A program made the position numbers and the translations under genes. Shown here one piece after another: positions 54,918 to 63,375 of a stretch of 64,000 nucleotides of DNA (the stretch's first letter is position 1; every line of letters starts with the position of its first letter). The stretch is from Tsukamurella paurometabola DSM 20162 (GTDB taxonomy: Bacteria > Actinomycetota > Actinomycetes > Mycobacteriales > Mycobacteriaceae). The stretch lies in NCBI RefSeq assembly GCF_000092225.1, contig NC_014158.1, forward strand, positions 558,001-622,000. The letters run 5' to 3'. The notes beneath the pieces are model-generated. The model saw nothing but the letters and a program-made list of their open reading frames with translations, was not told the origin of the DNA and searched no databases.

Positions 54918-55688
54918 GTGGATGAGTGTGTGGGCCTGCGGGATTGGGGCGGTCATGGAGACGGTCGGCCGATCGTGCTCCTGCATGGCCTGATGGGCCG
55001 GGGGCGTACCTGGCGCAGGCAGATCCCGTGGCTGCGCCGGTACGGCCGGGTGTTCACCTTCGATGCGGAGTTCCACCGCGGCACGGGACTCCCGGTGCCC
55101 GGCGGTGACGTCTCCACCGAGCGCTTCGTCGCCGATGTGGCGGAGATCCTTACGGTGCTGGACCAGGGCCCGGCTGTTCTGGTCGGCCACTCGATGGGCG
55201 GGTTGCACGCCTGGTGCACCGCCGCCGAGTATCCCGAACTCGTCGATGCGCTGGTCGTCGAGGACATGTCGCCCGAGTTCACCGGGCAGTCCACGGACAC
55301 CTGGGCCCCGTGGTTCGCCAGCTGGCCGGATCGCTTCGCGACGCAGGGGCAGTGCGAGGAGCTCTTCGGCGCGGTCGCAGGGCGCTACTTCTACGAGGCC
55401 TTCGATGACGGAGTGCTGCACGGCGACCTCGAGACCTTCCGCGCCATCGCCGATCACTGGGGGCTGCGCGATCACTGGGACCAATGGCGCGCGGTAGCGG
55501 TGCCGACCCTGTTGATCGAGGCGGAGTTCTCCGTCGTTCCCTCCGGAGTGGGGGACCGGATGGTGCGCGACTACGCCGGGCCCGACCTGCGGTACGTGCG
55601 GTTCGACGGTGCCGGTCACCTCGCCCACGACGATGCCCCGGACCGCTACCGCGGCGCCGTCGAGGCCTTCCTCTCCGGCCTGGACTAG
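54918..55688 (+). CDS. alpha/beta hydrolase (Rv3591c-like)
   Basis: 256 residues from GTG 54918 (TTG 54909 and GTG 54912 are in-frame alternatives; the ribosome site is weak). HLHG-type oxyanion segment VLLHGLMGRGRTW, nucleophile Ser in VGHSMGGLHAW (GxSxG), and the catalytic His in FDGAGHLAHDDAPDRY near the C-terminus. Probable esterase or lipase-like enzyme with unknown substrate. Its divergence from mhuD and position before the DNA glycosylase reproduce mycobacterial gene order. It is two bases upstream of nei2. Confidence 0.85.
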   Translation: MDECVGLRDWGGHGDGRPIVLLHGLMGRGRTWRRQIPWLRRYGRVFTFDAEFHRGTGLPVPGGDVSTERFVADVAEILTVLDQGPAVLVGHSMGGLHAWCTAAEYPELVDALVVEDMSPEFTGQSTDTWAPWFASWPDRFATQGQCEELFGAVAGRYFYEAFDDGVLHGDLETFRAIADHWGLRDHWDQWRAVAVPTLLIEAEFSVVPSGVGDRMVRDYAGPDLRYVRFDGAGHLAHDDAPDRYRGAVEAFLSGLD

Positions 55689-55690
55689 CG

Positions 55691-56476
55691 GTGCCCGAAG
55701 GCGACACCCTGCACAACCTGGCCGCGCGCCTGCGGCCGGTGCTCGCGGGGCGCGTGCTCACGGGCTGCGACCTGCGGGTGCCTCGGTACGCCACCGTCGA
55801 TCTGACCGGCCGCACCGTCGACGATGTCAGCGCCCGCGGCAAGCACCTGCTGATCGCCGCCGGCGATCTGACGCTGCACAGTCATCTGAAGATGGAGGGG
55901 CAGTGGCATGTGTACCGGCCCGGGGAGCGGTGGCGCAGGCCCGGGCACACCGCCCGTGCGGTGCTCGCCGTGGACGGCGCGCAGGTGGTCGGTTTCTCGC
56001 TCGGCTTTCTGGAGGTCCTCCGCACCGCGGCGGTCGACGATGCTCTCGCGCACCTCGGGCCCGATCCGCTTGGACCGCAATGGGATCCGGAGCGTGCCGC
56101 GGAGAACCTCGCGGCCACACCGGCGCGCCCCGTCGGCCTTGCGCTGCTGGACCAGCGGAACCTGGCCGGGATCGGCAACGTGTACCGCAACGAACTGTGC
56201 TTCGTGCGTGGAGTGCATCCCGCGATGGAGGTCGCGGCGTGCGGTGACCTCCGGGGCTGGGTCGACGATGCCGCGCGTCTGCTGCGAGCGAATGCCGGAC
56301 GGTCGGTGCGGGTGACCACGGGCGTCGACCGGAACGGTCTGCGGGCCTTCGTCTACGACCGCGCCCGGCGCCCCTGCCTGCGGTGCGGGACCGCCATCAG
56401 CGCAGGTTCGCTGGGTGCGGACGGGGAGGCCGAGCGGACCATCTGGTGGTGTCCACGCTGCCAGGACGCCAACTAA
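55691..56476 (+). CDS. nei2: Fpg/Nei-family DNA glycosylase (Nei2-like)
   Basis: Base-excision glycosylase/AP lyase for oxidised bases. GTG 55691 gives 261 residues beginning PEGDTLH, so after Met removal the catalytic Pro1-Glu2 are in place. VPRYATVDLTGRTVDDVSARGKHLLI with the conserved Lys, HLKMEGQW, DQRNLAGIGNVYRNELCF (H2TH region) and a C-terminal zinc finger (CLRCG... WWCPRCQ) follow. The segments match Nei2 of mycobacteria better than MutM. Its stop overlaps the first of two TetR-type operators of the next gene. Confidence 0.9.
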   Translation: MPEGDTLHNLAARLRPVLAGRVLTGCDLRVPRYATVDLTGRTVDDVSARGKHLLIAAGDLTLHSHLKMEGQWHVYRPGERWRRPGHTARAVLAVDGAQVVGFSLGFLEVLRTAAVDDALAHLGPDPLGPQWDPERAAENLAATPARPVGLALLDQRNLAGIGNVYRNELCFVRGVHPAMEVAACGDLRGWVDDAARLLRANAGRSVRVTTGVDRNGLRAFVYDRARRPCLRCGTAISAGSLGADGEAERTIWWCPRCQDAN

Positions 56477-56537
56477 CTAACCGTTTGGTTGACAAGGGTG
56501 CCTGGCCGGCCTATTCTTCCAACTAACCAGTTAGTTG
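56475..56537. promoter_or_regulatory. two TetR-type operators before the SDR/TetR pair
   Basis: CAACTAACCAGTTAGTTG (56520-56537) is a perfect dyad with 8-bp arms; AACTAACCGTTTGGTTG (56475-56491) matches its core at 14 of 17 positions. They bracket the likely promoter of the SDR gene. The nearest candidate binder is the TetR protein encoded two genes on, at 57474. Confidence 0.65.
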
Positions 56538-56554
56538 CATCAAGGGAGAATGAG

Positions 56555-57490
56555 ATGTACCAGGTCAGCGACCAGTCGGGGAAGACTTTCGTGATCACCG
56601 GATCGAACAGCGGAACCGGAAAGGAGGCCGCGAAGCGACTCGCCGCAGCGGGTGCGAAGGTCGTCATGGCGGTCCGCACCCCGGCGAAGGGTGAGGCCGC
56701 ACGCGCGGAGATCCGCGCAGCGGTGCCCGGAGCCGACATCGAGGTGCGGCGCCTCGATCTCGCGGACCTGACGTCCGTCCAGGCGTTCGCGGACGGCATC
56801 CTCGCGGACCGCGTCGCGATCGATGTGCTCGTCAATAACGCGGGTGTGATGACGCCGCCGGAGCGGTTCGAGACGGCAGACGGATTCGAGTTGCAATTCG
56901 GCTCGAACTTTCTGGGCCCGTTCGCCCTGACCAACCTGCTGCTGCCGGTACTCCTCGAGTCGGCGGCGCCGCGAGTGACCACGATGAGTTCGGGGGTGGC
57001 CAACTTCGGCCGCATCGACTTCGCGGATCCGCAGTCCGTGCGGCGCTATTCGCCCGCCCGGGCATACGCGCAGTCCAAGCTGGCCGACCTCTTGTTCGCG
57101 AACCACCTCGCCGCCGTGAGTGATCGACGGCGCTGGGGCCTGCTCAGTGACGCCGCGCACCCCGGCTATACCCAGACCAATCTGCAGACCGCGGGCGCCA
57201 GCCTCGGCAAGGATCGCGAGCGCGAGTCCATCATCACGCGATTCGGCAGCCGGATCCTGCCGTCGCAGCAGCCCGAACAGGGCGCCGAGCCGCTGCTGTT
57301 CGCCGCGAGCGACCCGCAGGCACGCAACGGCGAGTATTACGGCCCGCAGCGGCGATTCGGCCTCGTCGGCCCCACCGGGGTGACGAAGAAGAACTCCCGG
57401 ATGCGGGACGCCGAGGTCGCCGCGAAGCTGTGGAAGTACGCTGCGGAGGTGACCGGAACCGACTTGCCGAGCGATGCCGCCCGCGCCTAG
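56555..57490 (+). CDS. short-chain dehydrogenase/reductase (retinol-dehydrogenase-like SDR)
   Basis: 311 residues from ATG 56555 with GGGAG upstream; the frame extends 22 residues further without support. SDR motifs: [25 protein letters not shown], catalytic Ser in MSSGVANFG and [11 protein letters not shown] (YxxxK). The C-terminal half, with [16 protein letters not shown], is the long form seen in protochlorophyllide-reductase-like SDRs. Overlaps the following tetR gene by 17 bases, making one transcript, and is controlled through the two dyads upstream. Confidence 0.9.
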   Translation: MYQVSDQSGKTFVITGSNSGTGKEAAKRLAAAGAKVVMAVRTPAKGEAARAEIRAAVPGADIEVRRLDLADLTSVQAFADGILADRVAIDVLVNNAGVMTPPERFETADGFELQFGSNFLGPFALTNLLLPVLLESAAPRVTTMSSGVANFGRIDFADPQSVRRYSPARAYAQSKLADLLFANHLAAVSDRRRWGLLSDAAHPGYTQTNLQTAGASLGKDRERESIITRFGSRILPSQQPEQGAEPLLFAASDPQARNGEYYGPQRRFGLVGPTGVTKKNSRMRDAEVAAKLWKYAAEVTGTDLPSDAARA

Positions 57491-58043
57491 GCAGCAGCGT
57501 GATGCCGCTGCCACCAAGGCCCGCCTGCTCGACGCTGCGACCGCCGAGTTCGCCGAATACGGACTCGCGGGCGCCCGCGTCGACCGGATCGCCACTGCGG
57601 CCGAGGCGAACAAGCAGTTGATCTACGCCTACTTCGGCAATAAGCGCCAGCTCTTCGACGCAGTGATCGAGTTCCGCGTGGCCGATCTGTTGGAGACCGT
57701 GCCGTTCACCGCCGATGACCTCTCGGGCTACGCCGTGCGGTTACGTGCCTTCAATCGAGCACACCCGGAACTGATGCGCCTGGTGCTGTGGCACACGCTC
57801 GAGTGTCCCGGTGAGCTCGCGGAACTGGAGCTGGCGTCCGGGTCGAACGCGAAGAAGATCGCGGCGCTGCAGGCGGCGCAGGACGCCGGAACCGTCACCG
57901 CGGGCACCCCGGCGCCCACGCTGCTCATCGAGATCCTGGCGCTGATCCACGGCGATATCCTCACCGCCGGAGGCGATGTGGCCGCCCTCGCGCTCGACGA
58001 CGCGGCCCTTGCCGCGGCCGTCGAGAAGCTCACGGCACCCTGA
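57474..58043 (+). CDS. TetR-family regulator, autoregulated with the SDR
   Basis: 189 residues from ATG 57474, inside the end of the SDR gene. [48 protein letters not shown] (about 19-63), followed by a helical domain [23 protein letters not shown] typical of TetR_C proteins of the AcrR group. It lacks its own promoter and should be read from the SDR promoter. It most likely binds the CAACTAAC-type dyads at 56475-56537, forming a feedback loop. Confidence 0.85.
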   Translation: MPPAPRQQRDAAATKARLLDAATAEFAEYGLAGARVDRIATAAEANKQLIYAYFGNKRQLFDAVIEFRVADLLETVPFTADDLSGYAVRLRAFNRAHPELMRLVLWHTLECPGELAELELASGSNAKKIAALQAAQDAGTVTAGTPAPTLLIEILALIHGDILTAGGDVAALALDDAALAAAVEKLTAP

Positions 58044-58760
58044 TCAGCCGCGCGGGGGCAGCTCGCAGCCGTCGGGACCGCAGGCCGCATCGTCACCGCC
58101 GATCACGGTGAGCGGTTCGGGCCGATCGGCCCACGCCCGGTCGAGGGCCTCGGTGAATACGGAGGGCAGCTGCGCACCGGACACGGCGTATTTGCCGTCG
58201 AAGACGAAGAACGGGACTCCGCCTACGCCGATCCGCGATGCGGTCGCCTCGTCGGCGCGCACCGCGTCGGCGTAGGCGGTCTCATCGTCGAGCACCGCGC
58301 GGGCGGCGGCACCGTCGAACCCGGCGGATTCAGCGATCGCCACGAGCCGGTTCCGGTCTCCGAAAGCGGGTTCCGGAGAGGCGAAGTTGGCGGCGTACAA
58401 CGCGTCCAGCAACTCCTCCTGCCGCCCCAGCTCCAGCGCCCAGTGCAGCAGGCGATGCATATCGAAACTGTTGCCCGCATCGCGGCCGGCCACCTGGTAC
58501 TGCAGCCCCAGCTCCTGCGCCTGTGCGCCGAGTCCGCGCTCGTTCGCGGCGGCCTCGGCCTCGGAGATGCCGTACTTCTTCGCGATCATCGGCACCACCG
58601 GCTCCGAGGAGCCCTCGGCCGCCGACGGATCGAGCTCGAACGATCGGTGGATCACCTGAACGTCACTCGCATGCTCGAAGGTCGCGAGCGCCTTGTCGAA
58701 CCGGGCCTTCCCGATGTAGCAGAAGGGGCAGTTGATATCGGTCCAGACGTCCACTCGCAT
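58044..58760 (-). CDS. DsbA-family oxidoreductase (FrnE-like)
   Basis: 238 residues, thioredoxin fold with helical insertion. Active site CPFC in VDVWTDINCPFCYIGKARF (residues about 11-14), cis-Pro loop GVGGVPFFVFDGKYAVSGAQ, and the FrnE-type HRSFELDPSA. No signal peptide, so it acts in the cytosol, unlike periplasmic DsbA. An extra C-terminal pair of cysteines (DDAACGPDGC) resembles a FrnE-like second redox/metal motif. It converges head to tail with the upstream tetR, whose stop is one base away. Confidence 0.88.
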   Translation of the reverse strand: MRVDVWTDINCPFCYIGKARFDKALATFEHASDVQVIHRSFELDPSAAEGSSEPVVPMIAKKYGISEAEAAANERGLGAQAQELGLQYQVAGRDAGNSFDMHRLLHWALELGRQEELLDALYAANFASPEPAFGDRNRLVAIAESAGFDGAAARAVLDDETAYADAVRADEATASRIGVGGVPFFVFDGKYAVSGAQLPSVFTEALDRAWADRPEPLTVIGGDDAACGPDGCELPPRG

Positions 58761-58805
58761 ACCAGCGTCAACGCCGGGCCACCGCGCGCCATTCCGCCGG
58801 ATGCG

Positions 58806-58970
58806 TCACCAGAGATTCAGCGACGAGGCCAGATAGAGGATCACCAGCAGGGCGCCGACGAGAATCGCCGTGAGCGCCGTGATCGCCGTGACCATCGGGT
58901 CCGGCCACGGGTCCAGGTCGTCCTCCGGATCCGCATTCACACGATCGCCGCTCGTCTTCAGTGGGGACAC
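58806..58970 (-). CDS. small single-pass membrane protein
   Basis: Short frame ending at 58806 with a clear membrane helix, VTAITALTAILVGALLVILYLA, preceded by an acidic stretch (NADPEDDLDPWPDP) and closing SSLNLW. Several starts are possible: GTG 58970 (54 residues, AGGGG overlapping), GTG 58940 (44 residues) or ATG 59030; I show the middle one. Nothing indicates function; small tail-anchored-like proteins of this build are common in actinobacteria. Confidence 0.45.
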   Translation of the reverse strand: MSPLKTSGDRVNADPEDDLDPWPDPMVTAITALTAILVGALLVILYLASSLNLW

Positions 58971-59058
58971 CCCTCGTCGCCTCGTCTCGCTGGTACCAGT
59001 GTCGGTGAGGCAGCCTAGCAATCCGCTCACACGCGGCCCGCGACCGCGAGCCGCCGGA

Positions 59059-59904
59059 CTACACCGGGTAGGTGAAGCCCGTCAGCCGCTCCGAGACGTC
59101 CCACAGCTCGGCCCACTTGGTCTTATCCTTCGACTCCGCGGTGGTCGAGCACTTGCCCACCTTGCCGCGGGTCTGGAACAGCTGGCTCGGGCCCCACCAC
59201 GGGTGCGGATCGAGATCGCGGTCGGTCGCGGCCAGGACGAGGGCCTCCGCAGCCTGCTCGGGTGGGTTCGACAGCAGTGCGACCGCTTGCCGGGCGACCC
59301 GGTCGAGCGGAGTCTCGGTGCGGGTGAACAGACCGGTCGGCGACACACCAGGGTGCACGTAGTAGGCCCGCTTGTCCGAACCCGCCGCCTCGAACCGGCG
59401 TTGCAGCTCGCGCGCGAACATCATGTTCGCGAGCTTGCTCTGGCCGTAGGCCTCGCTGCGAAGGTACTTGCGGTGCTCGTAGTTCGGGTCGTCCATCCGC
59501 CACCGGAAGTTCTGTCGGTGCGCCACCGACGAGACCGCCACGACCCGATCGGTGAGTCGGTCCAGCAGGAGCCCGGTGAGTAGGAAGTGCCCCAGATGAT
59601 TCACCCCGAACTGCATCTCGAAGCCCTGCTTCGTCCGCTTGAGCGGGATGTTCATCAGTCCGGCGTTGTTCACCAGCACGTCGACATCGCCAACGGAATC
59701 GGCGAAGGCACGCACGGAGTCGAGATCGCCCAGGTCCAGTTTCCCGACGGTGATATCGCCGTCGATGCCGTCGGCGATGCGCCGCGCGCCGTCGATGTCC
59801 CGGCAGGCCATCACAACGCGGCCGCCCGTGGCGGCGAGGCGGCGCGTGACGACCTGGCCGAGGCCGCCGTTCGCGCCGGTCACAACATAGGTAGGTGTGG
59901 TCAT
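59059..59904 (-). CDS. short-chain dehydrogenase/reductase
   Basis: 281 residues from ATG 59902-59904. TGANGGLGQVVTRRLAATGG (NADP loop), NNAGLMNIPLKRTKQGFEMQFGVNHLGHFLLTGLLL, catalytic Ser in VAVSSVAHRQNF and YGQSKLANMMFARELQRRF (YxxxK); the HPGVSPTGLF and C-terminal KWAELWDVSERLTGF match the light-dependent-reductase-like SDRs, the same subfamily as the SDR at 56555. It follows the MpaB-family gene by ten bases, so they are cotranscribed. Substrate unknown. Confidence 0.88.
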   Translation of the reverse strand: MTTPTYVVTGANGGLGQVVTRRLAATGGRVVMACRDIDGARRIADGIDGDITVGKLDLGDLDSVRAFADSVGDVDVLVNNAGLMNIPLKRTKQGFEMQFGVNHLGHFLLTGLLLDRLTDRVVAVSSVAHRQNFRWRMDDPNYEHRKYLRSEAYGQSKLANMMFARELQRRFEAAGSDKRAYYVHPGVSPTGLFTRTETPLDRVARQAVALLSNPPEQAAEALVLAATDRDLDPHPWWGPSQLFQTRGKVGKCSTTAESKDKTKWAELWDVSERLTGFTYPV

Positions 59905-59913
59905 GCCGCTATC

Positions 59914-60891
59914 TTACTTCGGAGTAAGGAACGGTGCTTCGCTGCTCGCCACCGAGTGGGTCGCATCAGCGTTGTCGGACGCCGTGCGGCCGTACCGTTC
60001 GCGGGCCTGGGCCGGCGTCACGACGCCCGCGGCGGGTTCTGCTCGCTGTGCGAAGTGCCGCCGGAGGATGGCGCCCGTCATCGGCGCGACCAGGGTGCCC
60101 AGTGCGACGGTGCCGGCGGCGTGGCGAGCGGAGGCTGCTCGCACCGCGAGCCGCACGACCCGCGGATAGGCGGCGTCGGCCATCCGTGGCTGGTCGAAGC
60201 CGCCCATCTCGCGCATCCAGCGGGGCAGCGTGGCGATGGTGGCAGGGGCGATGAGAGAGCCACCGATCCGCAACCGCGCGCCGCGGTCGCGCGGGCGCAA
60301 CAGGTAGTGCATGCCACGTCGAGCGCGTTCGGTCAGCGCCAGGCCCGGCCGGACCCGGTCGAAGTAGGCACGCACCTCATCGCGTGAGGTGGGCACCTCG
60401 GCGGGATCGCAGGTCTGCAACTCGGCAGCGAGCACGCAGTCGCGCCAGTACTGCGCCTCTTCCGTGGGAGTCAGTGGACCGGGGCCGTACGTCTCGTAGC
60501 AGGTGAGCACCGAGTGCCAGCCGGTCACGTGGATCCACAGCTGCGATGCGGGATTATTGGCGCTGTAGCGCTTTCCGGTGATCGGTTCGATTCCGGTGGC
60601 CTTGCGGTGCACATCCATCAGGTGTTCGGACGCCTCGATCGCGGTCTTCGAATCCGCGGTGGCCACGAGCAGGAAGTAGGCGAGTGTCCGGTCGAGTCGG
60701 CCGAACGGGTCGGTGTAGATGCCGGCGGAGTCTGCGACAGCGGCCGTGAGATTGGGATCGAAATGCTCCAGTACCACGGAGCGCTGGAAACCGATCAGTG
60801 CGGTGGGAGACGCCCACACCTTCCAGGTGGGAGATTCTGGGCCGAAGAATCCCTGGTCGGTAACGCGAAGAGGGCCGTCTGAGAGCTTCAT
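59914..60891 (-). CDS. MpaB-family oxygenase (DUF2236, latex-clearing-protein related)
   Basis: 325 residues, mostly helical. Family signatures: a C-terminal RRHFAQRAEPAAGV, HPFD-like DPFGRLDRTLAYFLLVATAD, the heme-related HLMDVHRKATG, WIHVTGWHSVLTCYETYG and GRTASDNAD. Related actinobacterial proteins (Lcp/MpaB') are heme-b oxygenases; heme ligation here is family inference. No signal peptide, in contrast to secreted Lcp. Start ATG 60889-60891 on its own promoter; downstream partner is the SDR at 59059. Confidence 0.83.
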   Translation of the reverse strand: MKLSDGPLRVTDQGFFGPESPTWKVWASPTALIGFQRSVVLEHFDPNLTAAVADSAGIYTDPFGRLDRTLAYFLLVATADSKTAIEASEHLMDVHRKATGIEPITGKRYSANNPASQLWIHVTGWHSVLTCYETYGPGPLTPTEEAQYWRDCVLAAELQTCDPAEVPTSRDEVRAYFDRVRPGLALTERARRGMHYLLRPRDRGARLRIGGSLIAPATIATLPRWMREMGGFDQPRMADAAYPRVVRLAVRAASARHAAGTVALGTLVAPMTGAILRRHFAQRAEPAAGVVTPAQARERYGRTASDNADATHSVASSEAPFLTPK

Positions 60892-60936
60892 GCGGCGAAT
60901 CTATCACCAATTCCTACATCAGTGAATAAAAATGTG

Positions 60937-61848
60937 TCAGGCCTCGCCGGACAGCGCGAACCGGCCGTCATCGGTCTGCTCGATGAGACCGTCGAGTAGG
61001 AGTGAATCCAGCGCCCGGTCACGTTGCGCGGTGTCACGTTCCCAGGCCAGGTCGAGTGCCGCGCGCGGCACGGCACCGTCGGCCGCGCGCAGCACATCGA
61101 GCAGTCGTCCGCGCGCCTGCCGGTCCGTTCCCTCGTACTTCTGGACCTTCCGCGGGGCCACGGTGCCCTCCGGTGCCCCGGCGGCGAGCCACGCGCACCC
61201 CGCGTGCACCGGACACTCGCCGCACCGTGGCGACCGGGCGGTACATACCAGGGCTCCGAGTTCCATCAGCGCTGCGGACAGTCGCGGCCGGCGCTGCGCC
61301 GGAACCGTTTCCAGAACCTCGGTGGCCGCCGCCAGGTCGCGCCGGGCGGACGGCGCCGCTGCGTCGGAGTCGCCCGCAACGGCGCGGGCCAGGACCCGCC
61401 GCACGTTGATGTCGACCACCGGGACGTCCTGTCCGAAGGCGAAACACGCCACCGCCCGTGCGGTGTAGTCGCCGATTCCCGGCAGCGCAAGAAGCTCCTC
61501 GACGGTCTCGGGCACCACCCCGGCGTGCTCTGCCACGATCGCCTGCGCGCATGCGTGTAGCCGCATGGCGCGCCGCGGATAGCCGAGCTTGCCCCACGCC
61601 CGCACGGCGTCTGCGCCGGTCGCGGCAGCGAGATCGGCGGGTGTCGGCCAGCGACGAACCCACTCCCGCCACATCGCTTCCACTCGGACCACCGGCGTCT
61701 GCTGCAGCATCACCTCGCTCATCAGGATCTGCCACGGCGTCACGCCGTCGGCCCGCCACGGGAGGTCTCGTTCAGTTCTGTCGAACCAATGAAGGACCGA
61801 TGTGAAATCCGAATCGATCTTCGGGCCCGGGTCGTGAGAGCGCTGCAC
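60937..61848 (-). CDS. mutY: adenine DNA glycosylase MutY
   Basis: Removes adenine opposite 8-oxoguanine. 303 residues from GTG 61846-61848. HhH region LPGIGDYTARAVACFAFG, catalytic Glu in MSEVMLQQTPV and Asp in VVDINVRRVLAR, and the iron-sulfur cysteines CTARSPRCGECPVHAGC (C-x7-C-x2-C-x5-C-like). The C-terminal domain is short and lacks a full NUDIX-like 8-oxoG reader; the ending LDSLLLDGLIEQTDDGRFALSG is the usual actinobacterial short form. Divergent from the carbonic anhydrase gene (18-base gap). Confidence 0.92.
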   Translation of the reverse strand: MQRSHDPGPKIDSDFTSVLHWFDRTERDLPWRADGVTPWQILMSEVMLQQTPVVRVEAMWREWVRRWPTPADLAAATGADAVRAWGKLGYPRRAMRLHACAQAIVAEHAGVVPETVEELLALPGIGDYTARAVACFAFGQDVPVVDINVRRVLARAVAGDSDAAAPSARRDLAAATEVLETVPAQRRPRLSAALMELGALVCTARSPRCGECPVHAGCAWLAAGAPEGTVAPRKVQKYEGTDRQARGRLLDVLRAADGAVPRAALDLAWERDTAQRDRALDSLLLDGLIEQTDDGRFALSGEA

Positions 61849-61866
61849 ACCAGGCAGTATGGACCC

Positions 61867-62520
61867 ATGCCTACTTCGACACCTCCGGGCGCCTGGCGCG
61901 CCCTCCGCGACGGCAACCGGCGATTCGTGGACGGTAAGTCCATCCACCCGAACCAGGGGCACGCCCGCATCGCCGAGCTGGCCGCCGGCCAGTCGCCCAC
62001 CGCGGTGCTGTTCGGCTGCGGCGACTCCCGCGTGGCGGCCGAGGTGATCTTCGATCAGGGGCTCGGCGATATGTTCGTCGTGCGCACCGCCGGCCACATC
62101 ATCGACTCGGCCGTGCTCGGCTCCATCGAGTACGCGATCGAGGTGCTGAACGTGCCGCTCATCGCGATCCTCGGGCACGACAGCTGTGGCGCCGTCGCCG
62201 CGACCGTGAACTCGATCGACACCGGCACTGTTCCGCCGGGATTCATCCGTGACATCGTCGAGCGGCTCACCCCGTCGATCCTGGCGGGCCGCCGCGAAGG
62301 CCTCACCGAGGTCAACGAATTCACCGCACAGCACGTGCAGGAAACCGCGCAGCTGCTCCAGGAGCGCTCCCGCATCATCGCCGACCACGTGGCCGACGGC
62401 CGTGTCGCGATCGTGGGCCTGACCTACGAGCTGGCCGAGGGCAAGGTGCACCTGCGCAGCGTGGTCGGCGATATCGGCGAGGCGCCGACGACTCCCTTCC
62501 AGGCCGTCGACGCGTCCTGA
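61867..62520 (+). CDS. canB: beta-carbonic anhydrase
   Basis: Interconverts CO2 and bicarbonate in the cytosol, supplying carboxylases. 217 residues from ATG 61867. Zinc ligands: Cys-Asp-Ser-Arg in FGCGDSRVAAEVIFDQ, and His plus Cys in ILGHDSCGAV; this is the type seen in Rv3588c. LGSIEYAIEVLNVPLI precedes the second ligand pair. Gene order mutY-canB is conserved with mycobacteria. Confidence 0.93.
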   Translation: MPTSTPPGAWRALRDGNRRFVDGKSIHPNQGHARIAELAAGQSPTAVLFGCGDSRVAAEVIFDQGLGDMFVVRTAGHIIDSAVLGSIEYAIEVLNVPLIAILGHDSCGAVAATVNSIDTGTVPPGFIRDIVERLTPSILAGRREGLTEVNEFTAQHVQETAQLLQERSRIIADHVADGRVAIVGLTYELAEGKVHLRSVVGDIGEAPTTPFQAVDAS

Positions 62521-62580
62521 GTTCTCGACACGCCGCCGCAGGTCAGCGGCCCAAGGCCGGACAAACGATACCGTTGAACC

Positions 62581-63375
62581 GTGCTTGAACCCAACGGACC
62601 CCTGCCGCCCGAGATCTACTGGCGCCGCCGCGTACTGGCGGCGGCCCTCGCGGCGCTGGCGGTCCTCGTAGTGGTGCTGCTGATCGTCTTCGTCGGCGGA
62701 GGCAAGGACTCATCCGAGCCCGCTGCGGCCGATTCGTCGTCGGCCACGCAGACGGACCTGCCGTCCTCGCAGCCGCCGTCGAGCGGCGAATCAGGCGCAC
62801 CCGGAGGCGGATCCGCCGCGGGGCAGAGCGGTGCCCCGCAGTCCGGCGCGTCCCCATCCGGTGCCCCGCAGTCGGGCGCCCAGTCCTCCGGTGCGCCGCA
62901 GTCCGGTGGCGGCGTGCCCACGCCGGGCGCCGTGGTCGCCGGTGGGCCGTGTCCGGATACCAACATCTCCGTGGTCGTCGCTGCCGATAAGCCCTCGTAC
63001 GCGGTGGGTGAGCAGCCGACCTTCGAAGCCACGGTCACCAATGCCGGGTCGGTGCCCTGCTCCCGCGATATCGGGACCGGGCAGCAGCAGTTGGCCGTGC
63101 TCACCCTGGACGGTTCGAAGCAGCTGTGGTCGAACTTCGATTGCACCTTCCAGCCCGAGATCAAGAACGAGGTGCTGCAGCCGGGCCAGCAGATCCGGTA
63201 CAAGCTGCAGTGGGCCGGCACCACCTCGGCGCCCGGCTGCCAGGCGCAGCGCGTGCCCGTCGCCCCCGGCGCCTACCAGGTGGTCGCCCAGTTCGGCGCC
63301 AAGCGCAGCGCACCCGTCACCTTCAACGTGACCAAACCGGCTCCGCCGGCGCCCGTTCCCGCCCCCGGGGGTTAG
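62581..63375 (+). CDS. membrane-anchored protein with Ser/Gly-rich linker (Rv3587c-like)
   Basis: 264 residues from GTG 62581: a short cytosolic head, one helix (RRVLAAALAALAVLVVVLLIVFV, about 16-38), then a ~75-residue linker of near repeats (SGAPQSG, GAPQSGA), and an extracellular domain with four cysteines, GPCPDTNISVVVAADKPSYAVGEQPTFEATVTNAGSVPC and a beta-rich immunoglobulin-like ending FGAKRSAPVTFNV. The layout matches Rv3587c of mycobacteria. Possibly an envelope adhesin-like or binding protein; function unknown. It ends four bases before disA. Confidence 0.75.
   Translation: MLEPNGPLPPEIYWRRRVLAAALAALAVLVVVLLIVFVGGGKDSSEPAAADSSSATQTDLPSSQPPSSGESGAPGGGSAAGQSGAPQSGASPSGAPQSGAQSSGAPQSGGGVPTPGAVVAGGPCPDTNISVVVAADKPSYAVGEQPTFEATVTNAGSVPCSRDIGTGQQQLAVLTLDGSKQLWSNFDCTFQPEIKNEVLQPGQQIRYKLQWAGTTSAPGCQAQRVPVAPGAYQVVAQFGAKRSAPVTFNVTKPAPPAPVPAPGG

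Noticed and set aside
59913-59928. Perfect 16-base palindrome CTTACTTCGGAGTAAG
   Set aside because: It overlaps the last codons of the MpaB-family gene and the SDR leader; it could be a small hairpin, but it has no terminator or operator context.
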